From Rickettsia typhi (lineage in GTDB: Bacteria; Pseudomonadota; Alphaproteobacteria; Rickettsiales; Deianiraeaceae): a stretch of 10,887 nucleotides of DNA. The translations under genes were made by a program, and so were the position numbers. Within the stretch, counting starts at the first letter, position 1, and each line of letters opens with the position of its first letter. The notes below the pieces were generated by a model. That model was not told the origin of the DNA. It saw only the letters and a list, made by a program, of their open reading frames with translations, and ran no database searches. Below, in pieces: positions 1-6,261 of the stretch. The stretch lies in the NCBI GenBank assembly GCA_945861605.1, contig CAMAVG010000027.1, forward strand, positions 1-10,887, written 5' to 3'.

Positions 1-293
1 AGCATCATGCGGTGTTGCTGATTGCATTCAATGGCGAAATTTATTGCGGGGACTAGGTGTCCGCCTGTGCCGCCGGTTGTAACGATATTCAGCTTGCGAA
101 TGGAGATTCGTGTATCAAACCAACCGCGAAACCTTGGAAAATAATGCAAAACTTCTTCAATAATTGTGTGAAGTAAGTATAGAATAAATGCTATAATGGC
201 GATTGGCGTGAAAATTACGCGTAGGATTTGCAACGCAATGACGAAGGACTTCTGCTTAAACGAAAGCTCTTCCGCAAAGAATTTGCTTTTCAT
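1..293 (-). CDS. murG: MurG, N-terminal part with an unusual membrane-helix extension (cut by window edge)
   Basis: MurG transfers N-acetylglucosamine from UDP-GlcNAc to lipid I, making lipid II on the inner face of the cytoplasmic membrane. Only the first 97 codons are visible. The family signature GGTGGHLVPA lies at residues 74-83, preceded by a first beta strand (LNIVTT). In ordinary MurG this glycine loop lies within about 15 residues of the start. Here about 65 extra residues precede it, including a hydrophobic stretch at about residues 17-41 (FVIALQIL...IIAFILYLL) that looks like a transmembrane helix. No ATG lies between 293 and the motif. A second in-frame ATG at 341 would overlap the end of pdhA by 14 bp and add 16 residues. 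No clear Shine-Dalgarno precedes either start. The gene follows pdhA closely and is probably co-transcribed with it. The family call is firm; the start is uncertain. Confidence 0.85.
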   Translation of the reverse strand, partial: MKSKFFAEELSFKQKSFVIALQILRVIFTPIAIIAFILYLLHTIIEEVLHYFPRFRGWFDTRISIRKLNIVTTGGTGGHLVPAINFAIECNQQHRMM

Positions 294-327
294 TGCGATC
301 GTGTTCCAAAATGCGATTAGCGTGAGC

Positions 328-1317
328 TTACTTATAAACATCCGTGTATAGTTCAAATTCCTCGGGTTGAGGTGAATTCTCGGCGAAGTCTATTACTTCA
401 TTCACTTGTTTGTTGGTGAAATCGTGAATTTTTTCCAATTCTTCCATTGTGGAGATTTTTTCGTTTACAATGTATTTTTGTAGATTTATGATTGGGTCGT
501 GGTTGTCTTTCATATCGTTTAGTTCTTCCTTGGTGCGGTATGTGGCAGGGTCGGACATTGAATGTCCACGGTAGCGATATGTTTTCACTTCAAGAAGGTA
601 AGGACCGTTTCCATCGCGAACATGTTTGACTGCAACATCCATTGCTTTTTTCATGGTGAAGATGTCCATGCCGTCAACTTTTGCGTTTGCGATTGCAAAA
701 CCGTTTCCGCGAATGTGGAGATCCGTCACAGATGAGCCCCTTGCAACTGAAGTTCCCATTGCGTAACCGTTGTTTTCAACGATGAAAATCACAGGCAATT
801 TCCATAAAGATGCCATATTGAACGATTCGTAAACCTGCCCTTGGTGGAATGCACCATCGCCCATGAATGTCACGGAAAGGGTTTTATTTTTTTTATATTT
901 GTTTGCGAAGGCGAGGCCTGCTCCAATTGGAACTTGTGCTCCTACAATTCCGTGACCGCCAAAAAAGTTTTTTTCCAAATCAAAAATGTGCATTGAGCCT
1001 CCCTTTCCACGAGACACCCCCGTAGATTTTCCAAAAAGCTCTGCCATAATGAATTTTGGGTCGGTTCCTGCGAAAATTGGGTGAGCGTGATCGCGATAAC
1101 TTGTAACGACTTGGTCTTGAGGTGTGATTGCGGCGTAGACACCTGCAACAACTGCTTCCTGACCAATGTATAAATGGCAAAAGCCTGCAATTTTACCCAT
1201 ACCGTACATTTGACCCGCTTTTTCTTCGAATCTGCGTGCAAGATACATCTTTTTATAAGAATCCATGACGGATTCGTCTGAAAGGATTGCTGAATTTTTC
1301 GCCATAAACATTTTCAT
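328..1317 (-). CDS. pdhA: Pyruvate dehydrogenase E1 component, alpha subunit
   Basis: This is the alpha subunit of the thiamine-diphosphate-dependent E1 enzyme, which decarboxylates pyruvate and acetylates the lipoyl groups of E2. The product has 329 residues, normal for an alphaproteobacterial PdhA. The thiamine-diphosphate/Mg motif runs from GDGA (residues 153-156) to ENN (181-183). The conserved loop YRYRGHSMSD is at 247-256, and the RGKGGSMH segment at about 103-110. The ATG at 1317 is followed by two more in-frame ATGs within five codons, so the true start may be a few residues later. A promoter predicted just upstream leaves a leader of only about 8 nt. pdhB, the usual next gene, is absent: the next gene is murG. 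PdhA needs PdhB to form the active E1 heterotetramer, so pdhB should lie elsewhere in the genome. Confidence 0.97.
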   Translation of the reverse strand: MKMFMAKNSAILSDESVMDSYKKMYLARRFEEKAGQMYGMGKIAGFCHLYIGQEAVVAGVYAAITPQDQVVTSYRDHAHPIFAGTDPKFIMAELFGKSTGVSRGKGGSMHIFDLEKNFFGGHGIVGAQVPIGAGLAFANKYKKNKTLSVTFMGDGAFHQGQVYESFNMASLWKLPVIFIVENNGYAMGTSVARGSSVTDLHIRGNGFAIANAKVDGMDIFTMKKAMDVAVKHVRDGNGPYLLEVKTYRYRGHSMSDPATYRTKEELNDMKDNHDPIINLQKYIVNEKISTMEELEKIHDFTNKQVNEVIDFAENSPQPEEFELYTDVYK

Positions 1318-1331
1318 ATAAATATCGAGTT

Positions 1332-1359
1332 ATTATTTACCGTCAATTTTTTTTGTCAA
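1332..1359 (-). promoter_or_regulatory. Sigma-70-type promoter for pdhA
   Basis: Read on the minus strand, an exact TTGACA (1359-1354) is followed after 16 bp by AATAAT (1337-1332), five of six matches to the -10 consensus. Transcription would begin near 1325, giving a leader of roughly 8 nt before the ATG at 1317. The -35 box is preceded by an A-rich stretch, and the 16 bp at 1354-1369 recur exactly at the pdxH promoter. Confidence 0.65.
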
Positions 1360-1473
1360 GTTTTTTAAAAGTGCAAAAAAAAGACTTGCATTGCCGCCAA
1401 AAATGTGGTATTGTTTTATATATTAATTTATTTTAAAGTTTGTGACAATTAAAGAATTTTTTAAGAAGCTCTG

Positions 1474-1662
1474 TTGCTTTCGCAATGGGGGGTGAATGCT
1501 AATAGAGTTGTGCCAGTGAATGATTATCCGTCTCACAATTCGTACAGCACAAGCAACATATCCACGGATATGTCAATACACAATTCCATGGAGATGGATG
1601 AGATGCTTAATCCATATGTGGATGTAGTGAGACTCAGAAATGGGAGCAACTTCACTAGATAA
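1474..1662 (+). CDS. Doubtful short protein, 62 residues, lysine-free
   Basis: I do not recognise this product. The frame opens after a TAA at 1462 and has no early ATG, so translation would need TTG at 1474 or GTG at 1492; the first in-frame ATG comes only at residue 33. No convincing Shine-Dalgarno is present. The composition is unlike the neighbours: no lysine, nine serines, nine asparagines and five methionines (counting the start), and AGA as the main arginine codon. There is no signal peptide, membrane segment or cysteine. The frame lies alone between divergent pdhA and atpG and ends just before the atpG promoter. It could be a real small orphan gene, the tail of a decayed gene, or a by-product of a non-coding RNA or regulatory region, which the two small internal hairpins would suit. 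Confidence 0.3.
   Translation: MLSQWGVNANRVVPVNDYPSHNSYSTSNISTDMSIHNSMEMDEMLNPYVDVVRLRNGSNFTR
1556..1573. repeat. Small perfect inverted repeat (8-bp arms, 2-bp centre)
   Basis: ACATATCC at 1556-1563 and GGATATGT at 1566-1573 are perfect reverse complements. A second, weaker element with ATCCA/TGGAT arms lies at about 1610-1623. Both are within the doubtful 62-residue frame, and could be protein-binding half-sites or RNA stems. Confidence 0.5.
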
Positions 1663-1670
1663 ATAAATTC

Positions 1671-1699
1671 TTGACAAACGAAATTCACTATAATTTAAA
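1671..1699 (+). promoter_or_regulatory. Predicted promoter for atpG
   Basis: An exact TTGACA at 1671-1676 is followed 17 bp later by TTTAAA at 1694-1699 (four of six -10 matches). A perfect TATAAT at 1689-1694 is only 12 bp from the -35, too close for normal sigma-70 spacing. The 11 bp ending in the -35 (AATTCTTGACA) are identical to those at the mlaC promoter. The predicted -10 falls within and next to the 8-bp centre of the inverted repeat at 1681-1712, so a protein or hairpin there would interfere with initiation. Confidence 0.5.
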
Positions 1700-1712
1700 C
1701 TATAGTGAATTT
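1681..1712. repeat. Perfect 12-bp inverted repeat around the atpG -10 region (operator candidate)
   Basis: AAATTCACTATA (1681-1692) and TATAGTGAATTT (1701-1712) are perfect reverse complements separated by 8 bp. A third half-site, TTCACTA, is at 1651-1657, exactly 33 bp before the matching heptamer at 1684-1690, or about three helical turns. The right arm could also pair as GAATTTATT (1707-1715) with AATAAATTC (1662-1670), so two structures exclude each other. No run of T follows, which argues against an intrinsic terminator. An operator or a leader-RNA structure fits better; this is inference. Confidence 0.6.
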
Positions 1713-1723
1713 ATTCAATACAA

Positions 1724-2557
1724 ATGCCATCACTGAAGGATATCAAAAGCAGAATTGGAAGCGTGAAATCCACGCAGAAAATTACAAAAGCAATGAAGAT
1801 GATCTCAACGGCAAGGCTCACAAGGGCAAAAAACCGCCTTGAAATCCAAAAAGAATACTCCCAAGCAATTCAATCGATCTCAAACGCCGCTCTTTCGCAA
1901 AATTACGAAGACGAATTCGATCTTCCGCAGATTCTATCCAACTTTACGAGTAAGTCTGCAACAAAAAACACGCTAACGGTTTTAATCGCAACGGATAAAG
2001 GGCTTTGCGGCTCCTTAAACACATTTCTTTTCAAAGAATTTAATGCGAGTTTTGGCGGCGGAAACCTTATGGCAATTGGAAAAAAAGCATTTGATTTCAC
2101 AAAAGGAAAGTTCCAAATCATGAACACCACTCCGTATTTCTCCGGAAAAGTTGAAAACCACGATTCCATCGTCGCGGATATCATCACCGTCATAAAAAAC
2201 GAAAATATTACGAATCTGAAAATTATTTTCCCTGAATTCATCTCAACGATGGTTCAAAAACCAAAAACGACATCATTCCCCGAAAAAAAATCCACAGTGA
2301 CAACCCACTTCGAAGTTGAAGGTTCGGCAGTTGAATTGGCGGAAAAATCGCTTGAGGAAGCAATTCGCTCCATAATTTATGAATGCCTTGCACAATTAAT
2401 TTGCAGTGAACACAGTGCAAGGATGATCGCAATGGACAGTGCATCAAACAACGCGATGGCAAAAATCAAGGAACTCACACTGATTTACAACAAAACAAGG
2501 CAGGCAAACATCACGAGGGAAATCCTCGAAATCGTGGCTGGAAGTCAAGCTGTTTAA
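1724..2557 (+). CDS. atpG: F1 ATP synthase gamma subunit
   Basis: The gamma subunit forms the rotating central stalk of F1 and couples proton flow through Fo to ATP synthesis at the beta subunits. The 277-residue product is slightly shorter than typical bacterial gamma subunits. The N-terminal coiled coil begins KDIKSRIGSVKSTQKITKAM (residues 5-24). The conserved ATDKGLCGSLN is at 89-99, and the C-terminal helix carries SEHSARMIAM (228-237) and YNKTRQANITREILEIVAG (255-273). The start is ATG followed by PSLKDI, the usual position, without a Shine-Dalgarno. The gene has its own promoter and is not flanked by atpH, atpA, atpD or atpC. It converges with plsC, with stop codons 2 bp apart. A detached atpG is unusual, because its dose must match the other F1 subunits. 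Confidence 0.97.
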   Translation: MPSLKDIKSRIGSVKSTQKITKAMKMISTARLTRAKNRLEIQKEYSQAIQSISNAALSQNYEDEFDLPQILSNFTSKSATKNTLTVLIATDKGLCGSLNTFLFKEFNASFGGGNLMAIGKKAFDFTKGKFQIMNTTPYFSGKVENHDSIVADIITVIKNENITNLKIIFPEFISTMVQKPKTTSFPEKKSTVTTHFEVEGSAVELAEKSLEEAIRSIIYECLAQLICSEHSARMIAMDSASNNAMAKIKELTLIYNKTRQANITREILEIVAGSQAV

Positions 2558-2574
2558 TATTAAACAATTTTTTT
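2551..2574. terminator. 16-bp palindrome plus T-run at the convergent atpG/plsC ends
   Basis: TGTTTAATATTAAACA (2551-2566) is a perfect 16-bp palindrome containing both stop codons: TAA of atpG (2555-2557) and, on the other strand, TAA of plsC (2562-2560). Seven T residues follow on the plus strand (2568-2574). The arrangement resembles an intrinsic terminator for atpG, but the stem is very AT-rich and would need to open a small loop. Confidence in termination is moderate; the palindrome itself is certain. Confidence 0.45.
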
Positions 2575-3279
2575 CAGACCAACCTCAATCGAATCGCGGA
2601 TTTTATTCGCAATTTCTTCCTTTTGTTCGTCGTCTTTGATGGTCAGAATCTCGTTGAATATTATATGAATTGTGCCCGATTTCTTCTTTGAGAACAGACC
2701 TCTTCCAAAGCATTTGCTTGCATCGGTTGAGATCGTCAGCACACTTTTCCCGCTTGCAAACATTGCAACGCCGGATTTATAAGGGTATCGTTTGTAGTTG
2801 TAAGTTTCCTCGATTGGGACGCGCGTCCCCTGTGGAAAAATTACGATATTTCGCCCCGATGCTAGGCTCTCATTGGCATTTTTGACGATATTTATGATAT
2901 TATGCTTGGAATAACTGTCCCTGTCGATGCCTATCATATTGAATTTTTTGATAAAAATTTTGATAAACGGTATTTGCGTGAGGGATTTCTTCAAAATGAA
3001 AACCGGAACATTGTAGTAGTGTGAAATGAAGAAAGTTTCCCATGCCGAGCAGTGGTTCGATGTAATGATTATCCCTTTTTCGTGGCGAAAGTTGTCGTTG
3101 TGAATTTTGACTTTGACCCCGCAGAATATCCTTGCACATGCGAGAATTGAAGCAAGCCACACGATTGTGATTTTTCTGGCAAACTTTGTGGAAGTTGCGG
3201 CAATTGGAGAGAACAAAATGTACACAAAGCCAATTGCGACCATAGAAATTTTAAATAGTAGGTTTCCAATGAGATTCAT
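2560..3279 (-). CDS. plsC: 1-acylglycerol-3-phosphate O-acyltransferase (PlsC family)
   Basis: PlsC adds the second acyl chain to lysophosphatidic acid, making phosphatidic acid at the cytoplasmic membrane. The 239-residue product has a hydrophobic N-terminus (about 7-29) and then acyltransferase motifs in order: NHCSAWE (75-81, the catalytic NHx4D/E form with Glu), GIDRD (117-121) and FPQGTR (148-153). In the fourth block (SVLTISTDA, 179-187) the usual proline of the V-P-V-A motif is missing. KSGTIHIIFNEIL (200-212) matches the end of the family domain. It is last in a minus-strand unit, 9 bp after the PBP stop codon, and no Shine-Dalgarno precedes the ATG. The family is secure. Substrate specificity (lysophosphatidate or another lyso-lipid) is inferred. 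Confidence 0.9.
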   Translation of the reverse strand: MNLIGNLLFKISMVAIGFVYILFSPIAATSTKFARKITIVWLASILACARIFCGVKVKIHNDNFRHEKGIIITSNHCSAWETFFISHYYNVPVFILKKSLTQIPFIKIFIKKFNMIGIDRDSYSKHNIINIVKNANESLASGRNIVIFPQGTRVPIEETYNYKRYPYKSGVAMFASGKSVLTISTDASKCFGRGLFSKKKSGTIHIIFNEILTIKDDEQKEEIANKIRDSIEVGLKKIV

Positions 3280-3288
3280 AAAGTAGGG

Positions 3289-5643
3289 TTAATATCCATA
3301 AAGTTCGCCGTTTGAGTTTTGATATTCGGGGATTTGATCGCCGGTTTTGAAGAATTCGGTGATTGTGCCTTCCTCGCCTTCGTATGCTTTTTTGCCTGTT
3401 TTGTAGTTGATGGCAATTGGTGTTATGCCAAATGGCATTGGGATTTGCGACGATGGGTATCGCTTGATTACCTCCTTCATGGTGTCGATGAAAATTGGCA
3501 TTGCGATTGTTGCGCCGAATTCGTTTCCAAGGGTTTTAGGTTCGTCGAATCCTGCATAGATTGCGATGATGATTTTATCGTTAAAGCCCACGAACCAGGA
3601 GTCCTTGGAGTCGTTTGTCGTGCCTGTTTTTCCGGCGACGCCTCGACCAAAAGTCCTTCCAACGGAGGCGGCTGTTCCGCGTTGTGCTGTTCCTTCGAGG
3701 ATTGAGTAAATTTGATACGCAACCTGCGGGGAAATGAGTTCATTGCTCAGATTGTTACTCCTAACCGATGGGATTTCGCTTTCATTATCGCAGTTTTCGC
3801 ATGTAATTGCATTGTTTTTGTAGATAATCTTGCCATCTCGGTTCTGGATGTATTCAATGTATGAGGGTTTGATTGTTTTGCCTTGGTTGATGTACGCGGA
3901 ATAGCTTTGTGCCGCTTTCAATGGCGTGACTGATATGGTTCCAAGTGCGGCGGAGAGGTTGATTTCATCGCTTGGGGTTGAAATTCCGAAGCGGACGAAC
4001 ATGTTTTTGATTGCCTCGTAGCCTATTGTGTCGGCAAGTCTGACTGTTGGAATGTTTCGCGAAAGTTCGAGAGATCTCCTCAATGTAACTGGACCAAGAT
4101 ACTCCATATTGGCATTTTCAGGGTGCCAGTTTCCAATTGCGATTGGCTCGTCGACAAATATCGCCGCAGGTGAATATCCGTTTTCGAATGCGGCTTGATA
4201 AATAAACGGCTTGATGGCAGAGCCGAGTTGTCGTGATGATTTTGTCGCGCGGTTAAAACCGTTTGGTGTGTCGAAGTAATCGCCGACCATTGCAAGAATT
4301 TTTCCATTTTTTGCGTTAATCACAACCGCACCGGCGTTTGGTTGTGGAACGGGTTTTGTCAAGAGTGGATTTCTTTTGAACTGTTTTTCGACGGATTTTG
4401 GGAGTCGTAATTTTACAATTTGTGAATGAGATTGCCTCTCAAGCATAACAATTCCCATATTGTACGGCACATGTTCAAGTGCGATGCTGCGCGCGTAAAA
4501 GCATTTTCCGCCTCTGCGAATTCCAACTTTAACGCTATACATTCCTTCATATTCAAGTCCGACGCCGTATTCTGAATTTTCGGGTGCCTTGTATCTTGCG
4601 GTGATGTCTCCAAGTTCTGTGCACCAATTTTTTGTGAATTTTATTGTGTTGAGTGGGCGTCCGTAGCGTTTTTGATAATTATTGAGGTGCGTTTGCACTG
4701 AATTGAAAAGTGATTCCTGAATGTGGGAATCGACTGTGCTTTTGATGAAATATCCGTTGGTAAAAAGGTCATTTATGTGGAGAATCTTCATTTCGTTGAG
4801 CATGATGTGATCCGCTACTGCATTGTAGCCTGAACGCTCCTCTTGGAAATCAGATTTTTTTTTGTGTCCAATTGGTGTTTGTTTTGCGACAAGTGCAAGT
4901 TTTTCGTCGATGAAGCCATCGATTGACATTTGCTCAATAACCCAGTTTCTGCGTTCAATGTGCTTTTTTGCGTTTGCGCGCGGGTTCAACATTGATGGTG
5001 CCTTTGGAATGGCTGCGAGGCTTGCTGCCTCTTGAATATTCAAGTTTTTTGCGTGTTTTCCGAAGTATTCAAGTGATGCACTTTCAATACCATAAGCGTT
5101 ATGTCCAAGGAAAATATAGTTGAGGTATAGTTCAAGAATTTCCTGTTTTGAAAGCTCTTTTGTGATGATGATCGAGAGAATGATTTCCTTAATTTTCCGC
5201 TCGAATGTTTTTTCACTTGTGAGGAGCATGTTTTTTACAAGTTGCTGGGTGATGGTCGAAGCCCCTTGAAGAGAGTGATTTCCAGTGAGTTTGTTTTTGA
5301 TGTTTGTCGCCATTGCGCGGAAAATCCCGCGAATATCAATCCCGATATTGTTGAAGAAATGGGCGTCCTCGGCGGCTAAAAATGCGTTGATGACATGTGG
5401 TGGGAGTTCGGAAATTGGAATATATTTTCGCGATGTTTGGGCATATTCTTTCATAAGAATGCCATCTTTTGTGTAGAGTTTTGATGTCAATTCATAACCT
5501 TCGTCGTTAATATTTTTGATGTTTGGCAGGGTGTTCATGTAGTAAAGAACGAGTCCTATCACGCATAAAACAAAGATTAATGATAAGCTGAGGAATATTT
5601 TAACCGCAGTTTTCCATGGAAATTTTTTTTTAATCTTGTTCAT
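3289..5643 (-). CDS. mrcA: Class A penicillin-binding protein 1A (glycosyltransferase/transpeptidase)
   Basis: This bifunctional enzyme polymerises lipid II and cross-links peptide stems in the periplasm. The 784-residue product has a short cytoplasmic tail, a membrane anchor (about 16-36), then the glycosyltransferase-51 domain: ED at 92-93 with the putative catalytic Glu92, QGASTITQQLVKN (126-138), RKIKEI (149-154), and ELYLNYIFLGHNAYGIE (171-187). The transpeptidase domain has all three active-site motifs: SAIK with Ser475, SRN (528-530) and KTGTT (672-676). A linker between them probably holds the OB-like domain of PBP1A. In the EDxxFxxHxG motif the histidine is replaced by Asn99. The ATG overlaps the stop of the upstream RDD gene in an ATGA, which suggests translational coupling. 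Lipid II synthesis genes murG and mraY are also in this window. Class A assignment is firm; PBP1A over PBP1C rests on the linker and typical length. Confidence 0.95.
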   Translation of the reverse strand: MNKIKKKFPWKTAVKIFLSLSLIFVLCVIGLVLYYMNTLPNIKNINDEGYELTSKLYTKDGILMKEYAQTSRKYIPISELPPHVINAFLAAEDAHFFNNIGIDIRGIFRAMATNIKNKLTGNHSLQGASTITQQLVKNMLLTSEKTFERKIKEIILSIIITKELSKQEILELYLNYIFLGHNAYGIESASLEYFGKHAKNLNIQEAASLAAIPKAPSMLNPRANAKKHIERRNWVIEQMSIDGFIDEKLALVAKQTPIGHKKKSDFQEERSGYNAVADHIMLNEMKILHINDLFTNGYFIKSTVDSHIQESLFNSVQTHLNNYQKRYGRPLNTIKFTKNWCTELGDITARYKAPENSEYGVGLEYEGMYSVKVGIRRGGKCFYARSIALEHVPYNMGIVMLERQSHSQIVKLRLPKSVEKQFKRNPLLTKPVPQPNAGAVVINAKNGKILAMVGDYFDTPNGFNRATKSSRQLGSAIKPFIYQAAFENGYSPAAIFVDEPIAIGNWHPENANMEYLGPVTLRRSLELSRNIPTVRLADTIGYEAIKNMFVRFGISTPSDEINLSAALGTISVTPLKAAQSYSAYINQGKTIKPSYIEYIQNRDGKIIYKNNAITCENCDNESEIPSVRSNNLSNELISPQVAYQIYSILEGTAQRGTAASVGRTFGRGVAGKTGTTNDSKDSWFVGFNDKIIIAIYAGFDEPKTLGNEFGATIAMPIFIDTMKEVIKRYPSSQIPMPFGITPIAINYKTGKKAYEGEEGTITEFFKTGDQIPEYQNSNGELYGY

Positions 5644-6260
5644 TTTTTTTCGAAAAGTCTTACTCCTGAAATTTTTTCGTCAAGCGATGATATGCCGAAA
5701 ATTATGCGTGGCGTGTTGCTGAAAAGTGCCGCGAGTATTAGTAAAATTGCAAATGTGCCGTTAATTCCGTGTTTTGCAAATACTGCAAGTGAAAGTATTC
5801 CGCACACGGGATAAAGTATTTGCAAGTGATACCAAATGATTATTTGTGTTATCGTTGGTTTTTCGCCGGTTTTGTTTGTGATGTCTAAATTTGTAATTTT
5901 CATGCCGATTGTGCCGAATTTACACTTTGTTAGCATTAATATATAATATAAAGTTCCGCAGCAAAAGGCGAATATGAAGCAATAAATGCCGATTTTATCA
6001 ATACCGTGCATTGAAGCGACGGCGATTTTTTCGATGGGAGTCACCGCCAAGGCGATTTCATCTGTGACATTCTGCGGAATTGTTTTCATTGCAATCTTGA
6101 ATGATAAAATGAATGCCACAAAGCGAATTGTGATGGTGATTGTTGCATCAATAAGTTTTTGCCCGACGGAATTTATCAACGGAAGCTTGGCGTTTATTTT
6201 GTTGCCTTTCTTTTCTTTTGAGGAGGAGATTTGATAGTTTTGAAGATCGGAAATTTTCAT
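5640..6260 (-). CDS. RDD-family membrane protein of unknown function
   Basis: The product has 206 residues from the ATG at 6260. Likely membrane helices are at about 38-57, 90-111, 137-160 and 167-182. RDD features are recognisable: an Arg early in the first helix (TIRFVAF, 44-50), the KFGTIGMKITNLDI segment after the second helix (114-127), and the C-terminal DEKISGVRLFE block (194-204), which corresponds to the usual Asp...G-T-R-V/L. RDD proteins are common small membrane proteins whose role is mostly unknown. The open frame continues upstream to 6356, but that part lies inside pdxH; the ATG at 6260, 1 nt after the pdxH stop, is the natural start. It overlaps the PBP1A start by 4 bp. The context suggests an envelope role, but this is inference. 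Confidence 0.8.
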   Translation of the reverse strand: MKISDLQNYQISSSKEKKGNKINAKLPLINSVGQKLIDATITITIRFVAFILSFKIAMKTIPQNVTDEIALAVTPIEKIAVASMHGIDKIGIYCFIFAFCCGTLYYILMLTKCKFGTIGMKITNLDITNKTGEKPTITQIIIWYHLQILYPVCGILSLAVFAKHGINGTFAILLILAALFSNTPRIIFGISSLDEKISGVRLFEKK

Positions 6261-6261
6261 T

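Larger units (their letters stand above)
1318..1723. other. Intergenic region between divergent pdhA and atpG without a confident gene
   Basis: This 406-bp stretch separates the divergently transcribed pdhA and atpG. It contains the pdhA promoter at its left end and a very AT-rich block at about 1411-1465. A less AT-rich block (about 1466-1655) carries a doubtful 62-residue reading frame and two small hairpins, and the atpG promoter with a strong inverted repeat lies at the right end. I looked for tRNA, 4.5S, 6S, tmRNA and RNase P hallmarks and saw none. The change in base composition at about 1466-1655 suggests the block is functional or was inherited from a former gene, but its nature is open. 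Confidence 0.7.

Noticed and set aside
1386..1422. Possible promoter for the 62-residue frame (TTGCAT or TTGCCG with TATATA)
   Set aside because: Neither -35 candidate stands 15-19 bp from a good -10. The region is so AT-rich that such hexamers are expected by chance.
1467..1492. Resemblance to the 5' part of 4.5S SRP RNA (GCTCTGTTG...CGCAA)
   Set aside because: The diagnostic SRP loop (GGAAGGAAGCAGCC type) is absent downstream, and the closing strand cannot be found.
1689..1694. Perfect TATAAT just upstream of atpG
   Set aside because: It is only 12 bp from the TTGACA box, too close for sigma-70. It is also part of the inverted-repeat left arm, so TTTAAA at 1694-1699 is the better -10.
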